8,288 bases of DNA from Blastocatellia bacterium (GCA_016789295.1 JAEUQL010000021.1:7784-16071); one strand, 5' to 3'; counted from the stretch's first letter, positions 1-6,943 are shown. Numbers and translations are program-made. Notes: generated by a model not told the origin, from the sequence alone.

Positions 1-2257
1 AACCTTGTTGATCAGAATAGACTTTTGCACTGTTGCCAGCTATTACAGTACGATCCTCTGCAGCATTGTACTCAGCTCTGTCTCCTTCTGCACGACGACC
101 AGGCTGAGTAATGATGACCTTATCATGGGCTTCCATACGTTCTATTTCATTATTTTTACTTAGAAAAATTTTTACCTGTTCGGCTTCAAGTTTATCTACG
201 CCTTGATTTACCTTCACCCCTGTTCTGTATTCGACTATTCTGTCGCGGTCAGAATATGTCAAGCTTTCTGCAGAGGCAAATACTGGAACAGTTTGTGTCT
301 GGTCTTTTGCTTGACGCAAACCCTTCTTTCCTGTCTTCCAGAGAGCAGAAGATACGTTGCCAGTAGCAACCATTCGTTGACCGTCTTTATAAAGCTCAAT
401 CTTATCAGCACGTACAAAGTTATCTTCTTGCCAAGCCCGAGCATCACCTGTGTATGTGATCTCACCACGTTTATTGAAGCTGTGGGACTCGTTGGCTGTT
501 ATGAATATAGGTGACTGCATGTTCTGAAAAGGAGCTGCTTGACCAGTAGATGTGGGGCTATAGTAAGTAGATCTTACGTGGCCACGCGCAAAACTTTCCT
601 GCTTTAATGTTAAAAGGTCTATCTCATCTGCTTGTGTGCGAGCTTTGTTATCCCAGACAGCTACTTTTCCACCTCGTAGCTCTATCTTCTCTTCTAAAGA
701 ATCATAAACAGCAAGCTCAGACTGTGCGTTACGTTCGCTTTCATTGTACTTAAAAGAGCCTTCTTGAATTGCTTTTGTAATATCGCCAGTCTCTTTGCTA
801 AAGAGAGCTTCTGCTCTATTGCTTTCTGTAGTTCTCACTCTAGGAACGGCTCCATAGCTTGTGGAGATAAGTTTTACTCTGCCTTCAGCCAACAACTTTT
901 GGGCAGCAGAACTGTTTTCGTAGAAAACAAGAGTGGCTTTTTGAGACTCCATAGAACGGCTCTCTGCTCCATCTACTTGCTGCACAGGTAAGACTTTCAA
1001 AACCACTTCTTTCCTAGCTTCTGCACGCTCAGGGAATTTTCCACCAGGTTGATAAGAGAGTTCCAGTTCTTCAGTAGTCAATTCTTTCTGAGATGGATTT
1101 GGTGAAGAAGATGTCGCTACAGGTGCATCTAACTTCAACCATACATTCCCCCAGGCTCTCAAATTCTGTATCTCGTTGCCAGAAACTCCAGGCGTGGTAG
1201 TGACCTCCAATTTGTCAGCCTTCAAATGCCGATCAGCTTGTCCAACACTGTCAACTTCAGCTTCTCCTCTAGCTTCGGCTTTAGTCAGGCTACTTGTCGA
1301 ATCAAAATGGAAATCTATCTCTTTTGCACGAATTTGACCATAGAGTTCAGGTTTTTTACTGTCAATAAGGCTCTCACCACGTGCTTCTAGCCTCTCTATT
1401 TTGTCTTCTTTTGCAAAAAGAAATGCTGTCATAGCTGAAGCACTCAAGGAACGGTCTGGTTCTGCTATCTTTGCTAAACCACGAAGCTTTATAGTTCTGT
1501 TTTTTCCATCATATTCCGCCCAGTTACCAGTAATCTCTATTGAGTTCTCTTTTGGGTCTGGCTCTTTCTCCTTATTTTTTTTCTTGTTCTCTTTATGGTC
1601 TTTGCTAAGAGAAGGTTGAGGCTTTTCTTTCTTATCAGAGTTTTTCCCTTTACTGTTGTTTTCACTCTCTTCTTCTTCAGCCGACTTAGGCTCAATCGTT
1701 ATATCTACCTTTGAATTCATTTGTAGGCGTTGAAGACGGGAGTCGAGAAACATTCCTTCACAGCTACCTTTTATGCGGTCGCGTTCAAACTCAACCTTTT
1801 CTGGACTATCGGCTTGTTCAGTCTGTTGGTTGTAGTTGAGCTTGTTGCTTTTCACCTTGAGTCCATCAGATGTCTCAACGTAGACATCTCCTTCAAATTG
1901 GACTTGGGCTTTTGACTGGTCATAAAGGCAAGTTTTGGAAGTGATAAAACCAGAGGGTGCTCCAGCAGAATCAAAAGTTTCAAGCTTGACATCTAAAAGC
2001 TCATGATGGCCATCACCAAAAACTTTGTCTTTTGCTGCTGTTAAAATGTAGCGATTTCTGTTGCCTTCGTGATGGACATATTTGAACGAGTTGAAGTCTG
2101 CTACAAGTTGGCCTTGAAGCTGAGTGGATTTCTTTTCTGTTTGGTTTGGAGTAATGTTTACTCGTGTCACAAGGTTGATAGCAAGTTGTATAGTAACTCC
2201 CAAAAAAACAATTATTGCAATAATTTTGGCAATGAGTGGTAGACGCGATCTTATCAT
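1..2257 (-). CDS. LptC/OstA-like LPS-transport periplasmic protein, C-terminus beyond the window
   Basis: I checked the frame codon by codon and found 752 open codons from ATG 2257 to the left edge with no stop, so the 3' end is missing. Residues about 7-28 form one hydrophobic helix after a short basic N-terminus (MIRSR), a signal anchor facing the periplasm. Residues about 35-190 read like an LptC domain (y.l.A..d.v.....ELLDVKLETFD, then QVQFEGDVYV and an L.Y step). Residues about 190-240 are a very charged Glu/Lys linker. From about 240 onward come repeated beta-strand units typical of OstA/LptA (for example IQNLRAWGNVWL, KLLAEGRVKLIS, MVATGNVSSAL, AEGDRAEYNAAEDRTVIAG). Known members pass LPS from the inner-membrane LptBFG complex across the periplasm; this one appears to combine the LptC and LptA roles (inference). 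The start overlaps the recJ stop by one base, with GGAG at 2268-2271; an in-frame GTG at 2260 is an alternative start. Family assignment is confident, exact role less so. Confidence 0.85.
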   Translation of the reverse strand, partial: MIRSRLPLIAKIIAIIVFLGVTIQLAINLVTRVNITPNQTEKKSTQLQGQLVADFNSFKYVHHEGNRNRYILTAAKDKVFGDGHHELLDVKLETFDSAGAPSGFITSKTCLYDQSKAQVQFEGDVYVETSDGLKVKSNKLNYNQQTEQADSPEKVEFERDRIKGSCEGMFLDSRLQRLQMNSKVDITIEPKSAEEEESENNSKGKNSDKKEKPQPSLSKDHKENKKKNKEKEPDPKENSIEITGNWAEYDGKNRTIKLRGLAKIAEPDRSLSASAMTAFLFAKEDKIERLEARGESLIDSKKPELYGQIRAKEIDFHFDSTSSLTKAEARGEAEVDSVGQADRHLKADKLEVTTTPGVSGNEIQNLRAWGNVWLKLDAPVATSSSPNPSQKELTTEELELSYQPGGKFPERAEARKEVVLKVLPVQQVDGAESRSMESQKATLVFYENSSAAQKLLAEGRVKLISTSYGAVPRVRTTESNRAEALFSKETGDITKAIQEGSFKYNESERNAQSELAVYDSLEEKIELRGGKVAVWDNKARTQADEIDLLTLKQESFARGHVRSTYYSPTSTGQAAPFQNMQSPIFITANESHSFNKRGEITYTGDARAWQEDNFVRADKIELYKDGQRMVATGNVSSALWKTGKKGLRQAKDQTQTVPVFASAESLTYSDRDRIVEYRTGVKVNQGVDKLEAEQVKIFLSKNNEIERMEAHDKVIITQPGRRAEGDRAEYNAAEDRTVIAGNSAKVYSDQQG

Positions 2258-4011
2258 CACTTTGTTACTCCAACTTTCATATCTTTTATTGATATCTGTA
2301 TTTGGGAAGGAGACCAATAATTTTCTCCTAAAGAAAACACTAAGTCCAACTCTTCACTTCTAGAAGAAAATTTTTGTTCTGTGACAGCTCCCCACCAAAC
2401 TGCGTCAAGCACGTGCCCTCTGTGCGAAAGGGCAAATTTCAAGTGTTTTCCTTTAAATAACTTAGGCCCATCTACAATCTTTACACCTCTAGCAAGAAAG
2501 AGGGGATATGGATTTCCTACACCAAAAGGCTCTAAAGACGATATCTCTTTTATTAGATCCTGATTGATCTCGGCAAAGCTAAGTTCTGTATCAATATCAA
2601 GGGATGGTGTAAAGTCTTGTTGTTGGTTTTCTTTGAGCTTTTCAGTTGCAAACTTTCTTAAGCTCTCTTTCAGAGAGTCTATCAAGTCTGCTTTTATAGT
2701 AAGCCCTGCAGCCTGGGAGTGTCCTCCATAACGTTCGAAGAGTTCTCTGCAGTTATTGAGGCCATCCAGAAGAGAGAAGCCTCTTACAGAACGTCCAGAA
2801 CCATATCCAATATTGCCTTCTATTGATATAACAATAGCTGGTTTATGTATCTTTTCTACAATCTTTGACGCGGCTATTCCAATAACTCCTCTGTGCCAGC
2901 CTTCTGCTGCAAGTACTATGACAGGGCTTTCAAAAACTGAAGGGTCTTTTTCAAGCCTTTCCATCACTTCACCAATAATCTCTGCTTCTGTTTTTTGACG
3001 GACAAAATTCTGCTCATTCAGCTCTTGCGCAAGCTTTGTTGCTATTTTTGGATCAGCAGCAGTGAATAGTTCTACAGCAGCACTGGCCCCCCCCATCCTT
3101 CCAACAGCATTTATGCGGGGAGCCAGCTTAAACCCTATATCATTGCAGTTTAAGGATCGACCGGAAATACCTGCTACTTCAAGCAGAGCTTTCAATCCAA
3201 AGTTGTTAGCAGAAGACAGACCAACAAGCCCTCTTTTAGCAATCACTCTGTTTTCGCCAAGCAAGGGAACCATGTCTGCTATGGTTCCTATGGCAGCTAT
3301 TTTCATCAGGGATTCTATAGATCCTATTTCACATTCTTTTCTATTTTTATTAAAAGGTTTGTACTTTTCTATCAAAGCCTGTGCAAGCTTAAAAGCAACC
3401 CCACAGCCAGCAAGATTCTTTTCTGGGTAGAAGCAATCGGATCGTTTTGGGTTAAGAACGGCTACTGCTGTTGGAATGTCGCCTTCTGGAGGGTGGTGGT
3501 CAGTAACGATCACATCTATTCCTGAAAGACGTGCATAATCGATCACACTGTGGGCACGTATCCCGCAATCTACGCTGATCAAAAGTGTATAGCCTTCAGA
3601 TCTCGCCCAGTCAATGCAGTTCTCTTTCATTCCACATCCATCTACTAATCGTTGAGGAATATAATAGCCAACAGATGCTCCTATCGACATAAGGCAGTGC
3701 TTCAAGATCACTGTTGCCATAGTCCCATCAACATCGTAATCGCCATGTATGAGAATCTTCTCCTTTTTCTCTATTGCTCTTTTGATGCGCTCAACGGCTA
3801 CGTGCATATCAGCCATCAAAAAAGGAGAGTTTAGATCATTTATTGAAGGGGATATGAATTTTTCAGCAACTTCTGGTGAGTCTATTCCACGAATAGCTAA
3901 AATGCTTGCTGTTGTCTCAAAAAGACCTAGAGTATGGGCTATAGTGAGCACCCTTTCTCGATTATACCTACATAGGTTCCACCTTTTATCCTTGCTTACT
4001 TTAACACCCAT
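2257..4011 (-). CDS. recJ: Single-stranded-DNA-specific 5'-3' exonuclease RecJ
   Basis: The protein has 584 residues, close to the usual RecJ length. The DHH phosphoesterase core shows HGDYDVDG at 89-96, SVDCG at 146-150, TDHHPP at 170-175 and IGTIADMVPL at 241-250. The DHHA1 domain has GWHRGVIGIAASKI at 371-384, GSGRSVRGFSLLDGL at 404-418 and GGHSQAAG at 429-436. The tail from about 465 fits the RecJ OB fold (SLEPFGVGNPYP at 492-503, then LDAVWWGA). All metal-binding Asp and His positions expected of the family are visible, so the enzyme should be active. RecJ degrades single-stranded DNA 5' to 3' in RecF-pathway recombination, mismatch repair and base-excision repair in the cytoplasm. ATG 4011 gives the full N-terminus; only a weak GGA-type ribosome site lies upstream, and I found no convincing promoter for it. 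The coding strand has a G8 run (3087-3094) at GRMGGAS. The downstream LptC/OstA gene overlaps its stop codon. Confidence 0.97.
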   Translation of the reverse strand: MGVKVSKDKRWNLCRYNRERVLTIAHTLGLFETTASILAIRGIDSPEVAEKFISPSINDLNSPFLMADMHVAVERIKRAIEKKEKILIHGDYDVDGTMATVILKHCLMSIGASVGYYIPQRLVDGCGMKENCIDWARSEGYTLLISVDCGIRAHSVIDYARLSGIDVIVTDHHPPEGDIPTAVAVLNPKRSDCFYPEKNLAGCGVAFKLAQALIEKYKPFNKNRKECEIGSIESLMKIAAIGTIADMVPLLGENRVIAKRGLVGLSSANNFGLKALLEVAGISGRSLNCNDIGFKLAPRINAVGRMGGASAAVELFTAADPKIATKLAQELNEQNFVRQKTEAEIIGEVMERLEKDPSVFESPVIVLAAEGWHRGVIGIAASKIVEKIHKPAIVISIEGNIGYGSGRSVRGFSLLDGLNNCRELFERYGGHSQAAGLTIKADLIDSLKESLRKFATEKLKENQQQDFTPSLDIDTELSFAEINQDLIKEISSLEPFGVGNPYPLFLARGVKIVDGPKLFKGKHLKFALSHRGHVLDAVWWGAVTEQKFSSRSEELDLVFSLGENYWSPSQIQISIKDMKVGVTK

Positions 4012-4571
4012 CTACTCAGTCCAAACCTAGCATACATGCAGAATCGGTAACACCCTACAATATTTTATTTGTAGATCAAAAATAACTAGAGGCTAAGTTT
4101 AGCACAGTAGAGTCTAAATGCCGTACACTCGCTTGCTGCGCTAACTTGATCTCAAAGATGGGAGTTTAGAACCTTCTGGAAGTTTCTGAAAGGCTATCAC
4201 GACCACAAATAGCAAAAATATTTTACGATTTCTTAAAATCAGCTTGCCTCACTCTAAGAGGCTGTGTAGAATCTTAGTACTTATTAGGTAGATAGCTGCT
4301 GCAAAATCCAATATCTCCAATCTGGTTTTATTGTCTATTTTGCATCCACCGATAATAGCAAACCGAGGCGAAAGCACGGGGCGCAAAGTCATCAGCCTAA
4401 GTCTTTAGCAGATATGGTTGGATGGTTGCCGAAGTGGAGGCTTGACATTGAGGATCTCCGTCTTGTAACCCTTGTAGCAAAAGCTACTCAGTTCAAGTAT
4501 CTTCAAAAGCTCCCCGTACACTTCGGCTTATACTCTTTTGCTCATACTCTTTCGTTAGAGGAGATTTCTAT
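4012..4571. other. Divergent intergenic spacer, 560 bp, no confident gene
   Basis: This lies between recJ (leftward) and the first TPR gene (rightward). It contains a regularly spaced dyad GAA-TTC-GAA-TTC at 4169-4186, a candidate promoter for the TPR gene at 4442-4469, and a small hairpin (GTAGC/GCTAC, 4474-4487) in the presumed leader. On the minus strand 4392-4249 is a 47-codon open stretch that looks protein-like (RFAIIGGCKID then AAAIYLISTKIL). It resembles both the GG.K...K region of phosphoglycerate kinase and the C-terminal GCKI...YLI...KIL stretch of Tn5-like IS4 transposases, neither convincingly; it may be a decayed fragment. No tRNA or rRNA is visible. Confidence 0.5.
4442..4469 (+). 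promoter_or_regulatory. Candidate sigma-70 promoter for the first TPR gene
   Basis: A perfect TTGACA -35 box (4442-4447) is followed after 16 bp by TGTAAC (4464-4469), which matches four of six -10 positions. This would give a leader of about 95 nt that carries a short GTAGC/GCTAC hairpin before the ribosome site. The -10 is imperfect, so this is a candidate only. Confidence 0.4.
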
Positions 4572-5582
4572 ATGGCCACTTTTCGATTAAAAAGTTTCAG
4601 CCTTCTCCTAACATTTTTCTTTGCTACTTTACCTTCTGGTTATGCACAAAAGTCTACAGATTTCCCCAGCCAGCCTAGTTCAGAACAGGCTTCTTCAGAA
4701 GAGAAATATTCCTTACCTGTAGCACAATCAATGGAAGAGTATAAAGCCTACAACCTGCTTACTGAATTGAAAAAGTCAGAGGAGATTACTGCAGCGTCAT
4801 ACAAGTTTCTGCAGGATTTTTCAAAAAGCCCTCTCAGATTCCCTGTGTATCAGAACCTTGTTACAGCACACATAAAGCTCAGTGAACTCGATAAGGCGTT
4901 TGAGGTTGGAAAAAAGGCTATTACAGAATATCCTGACCACCTGCTCGTCATGACACAGTTGGCTTCTATTGCCAGTTGTCAGGCACTAACGGGTAACAGC
5001 CAATTTGCAGCCGAAGGCTCAGATTATGCGGCCAAGGCCATGAAGTTTCTGGAAAGTGGCACAACTCCTTATGGATACAAAAAGCAAGATTGGCAAAAAT
5101 ACAGAGCATCCTATCTCTATGATGTTTCTTACCATAATGGAGTGTTTGCCTATCTAAGCAACAAACCTGAAGAAGCAGCAGGCTTTTTTCTTCAGGCTCT
5201 CACCATACGCACACAAGACCCTTACCTTTTTTTCTTACTGGCAAAAGTTGAAGTGAGCTTGTACGAAAAAGGGGTTGCTAACCCTTTACCAATCAAGCAA
5301 CCAGAAACCAACAGGGTTGTTGGAGAGATGAGTAAGGCTAAAACACTATTTGAGCAGATAGTTCAGACCTATGCAGAAGCAACCGTGCTTGCTGAACTAC
5401 TAAATCAGAATGGACAGTACAAGCCACTACAAGACTCTATTAGCTATGATCTTCAAACTTTAGAAAAGATCATGCCTACCTTAAAAACCGAGTTTATGCG
5501 TTGTTCAGACATTGTGCGTCAGCAGACACCAGATATGGTGGCAAAACCGCCAACAGTAGCGAATTCTACGGATCGCCCCTAG
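4572..5582 (+). CDS. Exported TPR-like protein of unknown function (paralog 1)
   Basis: The 336-residue protein starts at ATG 4572 behind a strong ribosome site (GAGGAG, 4558-4563, 8 nt spacing). Residues 1-25 are a Sec signal peptide with a likely cut at GYA|QK; there is no lipobox cysteine. A Ser/Glu/Gln-rich low-complexity stretch follows (about 26-50). The rest is alpha-helical and resembles tetratricopeptide units, for example QNLVTAHIKLSELDKAFEVG then AITEYPDHLLVMTQLAS, and a later unit around PEEAAGFFLQAL...DPYLFFLLAKVEV. It is clearly homologous to the next gene: shared EYKAYN/EYRIYN, YPDH/FPDH, PYGYK, YLFFLL/YLHFLL and a C-terminal VAKPP...S.DRP tail. The predicted location is the periplasm. 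TPR proteins usually scaffold protein complexes; no partner can be inferred here. I do not recognise a named family. Confidence 0.85.
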   Translation: MATFRLKSFSLLLTFFFATLPSGYAQKSTDFPSQPSSEQASSEEKYSLPVAQSMEEYKAYNLLTELKKSEEITAASYKFLQDFSKSPLRFPVYQNLVTAHIKLSELDKAFEVGKKAITEYPDHLLVMTQLASIASCQALTGNSQFAAEGSDYAAKAMKFLESGTTPYGYKKQDWQKYRASYLYDVSYHNGVFAYLSNKPEEAAGFFLQALTIRTQDPYLFFLLAKVEVSLYEKGVANPLPIKQPETNRVVGEMSKAKTLFEQIVQTYAEATVLAELLNQNGQYKPLQDSISYDLQTLEKIMPTLKTEFMRCSDIVRQQTPDMVAKPPTVANSTDRP

Positions 5583-5620
5583 CGAGGGTCTACATCTTGA
5601 GCACCGAGACCCGACGCAGA

Positions 5621-5650
5621 TAACACGTGCTACCTTGCCAGCACGTGTTA
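5621..5650 (+). terminator. Perfect 11-bp inverted repeat between the TPR genes
   Basis: TAACACGTGCT (5621-5631) and its exact complement AGCACGTGTTA (5640-5650) flank an 8-nt loop, 38 bp after the stop of the first TPR gene. The stem is strong enough to end or stabilise the upstream transcript, but no T-run follows, so it is not a classical intrinsic terminator. Each arm contains the palindrome CACGTG, so a protein-binding site is also possible. A weaker GGGTCT/AGACCC pair sits at 5586-5612. Confidence 0.5.
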
Positions 5651-5684
5651 CTTCAAGAAAAAGTTAGAAAATAGATATAAATCC

Positions 5685-5712
5685 TTGACGTTATTTGACC
5701 AAAAAATATAGT
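5685..5712 (+). promoter_or_regulatory. Promoter of the second TPR gene
   Basis: TTGACG (5685-5690), a 16-bp spacer and TATAGT (5707-5712) make a good sigma-70-type promoter in an AT-rich stretch. It suggests that the second paralog is transcribed on its own rather than only by read-through. The leader would be about 50 nt, ending in the ribosome site AAAGGGAG (5756-5763). Confidence 0.65.
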
Positions 5713-5717
5713 ATCAG

Positions 5718-5739
5718 CATATTGTCAATATGTTGTCAA
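5718..5739. promoter_or_regulatory. Candidate operator at the transcription start of the second TPR gene
   Basis: CATATTG-T-CAATATG (5718-5732) is a perfect 7-bp-arm palindrome that begins 6 bp after the -10 box, exactly where transcription should start. It overlaps two direct copies of TTGTCAA (5722-5728 and 5733-5739) spaced 11 bp, one helical turn. That placement fits a repressor site. No regulator is encoded in the window. Confidence 0.4.
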
Positions 5740-5771
5740 AAATACTGTTTTAGTTAAAGGGAGTTTCTGTC

Positions 5772-6719
5772 ATGAGCATCAAGAAATGGAGTAAATTTGC
5801 TGTCTGCCTTGTTATTACTCTACTTTCAGTTTCCCCGCTTATAGTGCATGCGCAAGAATCACAAAATACAGCCACTGAAAAACGTGTTCTTCCAACGGCT
5901 GATCGAGAAGAATACCGTATCTATAATGAACTTGCTGCATTGAAATCTCCAGAAGAGATTTTGAGTCGTTCAGAAAGCTTTTTAGCAGAATATAAATCTA
6001 GTGATCTAAGACCCGTTGTGTATCATAATATGGTTTTAGCTGCTATCCGGCTGAATAATCTCGATAAAACGTTTGAAATAGCTAAAACAGCACTATCAGA
6101 ATTTCCTGATCATATACTTGTTTTGACCCAACCAGCTTCAACGGTTGCCAGTCAGTTAATGGCAACAGATAGTCCACATATAGACGATGCAGAAGAGTTT
6201 GCAAAAAAAGCTATCCTTTTGATAGAACAAGGAAAGATGCCTTATGGCTACAAACTTAGCCAGTGGAGATCTTACAAGAGTACTCTTTTGGCAGACCTCT
6301 ATCAGGCCACAGGAGCTATTGCTCTCAAAAAAGAGAAGCTAGAGGATTCAATAAAGATGTTGGGTAAGGCTGCATTTCTCAATCCATCTTCTGCATACCT
6401 ACACTTTTTGCTCGGACGTGCACAAGTGAAACACTACCAGAATGGTGTACGCACTGCTGTTGAGTATGCTTCCAGCCTCAAGCAACCATCTCTACTACTT
6501 GAGCAGATAGCTCACACATACACTCGTGCACTATCTCTCACAGAATCAGAAAATCAGAAGTCTTTGAGAGCTTCCATAGAGTATGATATGCAGACGCTCG
6601 ATCAATCCCTCGACACTACTACTAAAGCAGAATTTGCAAAAACGATTGCGGCTGCAAAAGCTGATGCTGCTTTAGTGGCAAAACCACCAGCTCCTGCAAC
6701 AGGTAGTGAAAGACCATAG
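5772..6719 (+). CDS. Exported TPR-like protein of unknown function (paralog 2)
   Basis: The 315-residue protein starts at ATG 5772, 8 nt after AAAGGGAG. Residues 1-27 are a Sec signal peptide (basic SIKKWSK, hydrophobic core, cut at VHA|QE). The mature part is helical with TPR-like units: NMVLAAIRLNNLDKTFEIA then ALSEFPDHILVLTQPAS, and DSIKMLGKAAFLNPSSAYLHFLLGRAQV. It aligns along its length with the preceding gene, but the low-complexity stretch after the signal peptide is shorter, which accounts for much of the size difference. Both proteins end in VAKPP plus about nine residues finishing S.RP, a conserved tail that may be a functional contact. It has its own promoter and palindromic site. 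Thirteen bases after its stop lies the right-end hairpin of a transposon remnant. Periplasmic location is predicted; function is unknown. Confidence 0.85.
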   Translation: MSIKKWSKFAVCLVITLLSVSPLIVHAQESQNTATEKRVLPTADREEYRIYNELAALKSPEEILSRSESFLAEYKSSDLRPVVYHNMVLAAIRLNNLDKTFEIAKTALSEFPDHILVLTQPASTVASQLMATDSPHIDDAEEFAKKAILLIEQGKMPYGYKLSQWRSYKSTLLADLYQATGAIALKKEKLEDSIKMLGKAAFLNPSSAYLHFLLGRAQVKHYQNGVRTAVEYASSLKQPSLLLEQIAHTYTRALSLTESENQKSLRASIEYDMQTLDQSLDTTTKAEFAKTIAAAKADAALVAKPPAPATGSERP

Positions 6720-6726
6720 ATTTTTA

Positions 6727-6890
6727 CATCCTCCCCGTTTTGAAAAACGGGGATTCCTTAGTATCGACGCTAAAACAGTACGCCTAGTATTGAAAGGAAC
6801 TCTCAGTTGAGAAGGTTCGCCTTTCAATAGCTGAGGCCAACGCCAGGCTTGCAGAAAACCCTTCCGCCTGCAAGAGATGGTTCATTAAGC
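6727..6890 (-). ncRNA. Candidate omega (reRNA) guide-RNA scaffold of the IS605 remnant
   Basis: TnpB systems make their guide RNA from the 3' end of tnpB plus the right end, with the guide taken from the flanking DNA. This stretch has the expected structure. One hairpin pairs CTTGCAG/CTGCAAG (6848-6854 with 6868-6874). A 10-bp stem pairs TATTGAAAGG/CCTTTCAATA (6788-6797 with 6820-6829) and encloses an inner TCTCA/TGAGA stem. The terminal CCCCGTTT/AAACGGGG hairpin is at 6733-6752. The sequence beyond it on the minus strand (AAAAATCTATGGTCTTTC) would be the guide and is antisense to the end of the second TPR gene. Expression is not shown; no promoter was identified. Confidence 0.45.
6733..6752 (-). 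repeat. IS605-type right-end hairpin
   Basis: An 8-bp perfect stem (CCCCGTTT/AAACGGGG) encloses a 4-nt loop, 13 bp after the TAG of the second TPR gene. It is the right-end subterminal palindrome that TnpA recognises as single-stranded DNA. On the plus strand it is also the first strong hairpin in the TPR mRNA 3' end, but no T-run follows. Confidence 0.7.
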
Positions 6891-6943
6891 TTCTCTGTTA
6901 TAGCTTTGCTGGTTTTAAGTCGATATTTGTAAGCTTGCAACAT
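6784..6943 (-). pseudogene. tnpB: Remnant of tnpB: N-terminal and C-terminal ends joined by a large deletion
   Basis: ATG 6943 starts MLQAYKYRLKTSKAITEKLN, a typical TnpB opening (family members commonly begin with a short AYKYRLYPT-like strand). Directly afterwards a different frame, from codon 6885, reads MNHLLQAEGFSASLALAS and runs 33 codons to TAG at 6784-6786. It looks like the poorly conserved C-terminal tail of TnpB that overlaps the guide-RNA scaffold. The two parts are out of frame; the first frame continues only to a TGA at 6824-6826, giving 39 residues. The RuvC core (D, E, D residues) and the zinc ribbon are absent, so no nuclease can be made. The N-terminal match is persuasive, the C-terminal one weaker. 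Confidence 0.65.

Noticed and set aside
203..1915. Several plus-strand open frames of 60-103 codons opposite the LptC/OstA gene
   Set aside because: They are antisense shadows of a continuous 752-codon frame with clear domain content; none has its own ribosome site or motif.
2381..4030. Plus-strand open frames opposite recJ, including one of 122 codons
   Set aside because: They mirror a full set of RecJ motifs on the other strand and show no protein features.
4416..4500. tRNA-like look (TTGCCGAAGTGG, a GTAGC/GCTAC arm and GTTCAAG)
   Set aside because: No acceptor stem, anticodon stem or T stem pairs properly; the resemblance is superficial.
4288..4590. Plus-strand open frame of 100 codons running into the first TPR gene (ATG at 4414)
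   Set aside because: No ribosome site precedes the ATG, the frame overlaps a better start with a strong ribosome site, and I see no family motif.
6733..6752. Simple rho-independent terminator of the second TPR gene
   Set aside because: No T-run follows on either strand, and the flanking GGATGT and TnpB remnants fit an IS605 right end better.
6824..6943. 39-codon minus-strand ORF as a real small protein
   Set aside because: Its first 20 residues are a TnpB start and the rest is out-of-frame sequence over the RNA scaffold, so it is a remnant.
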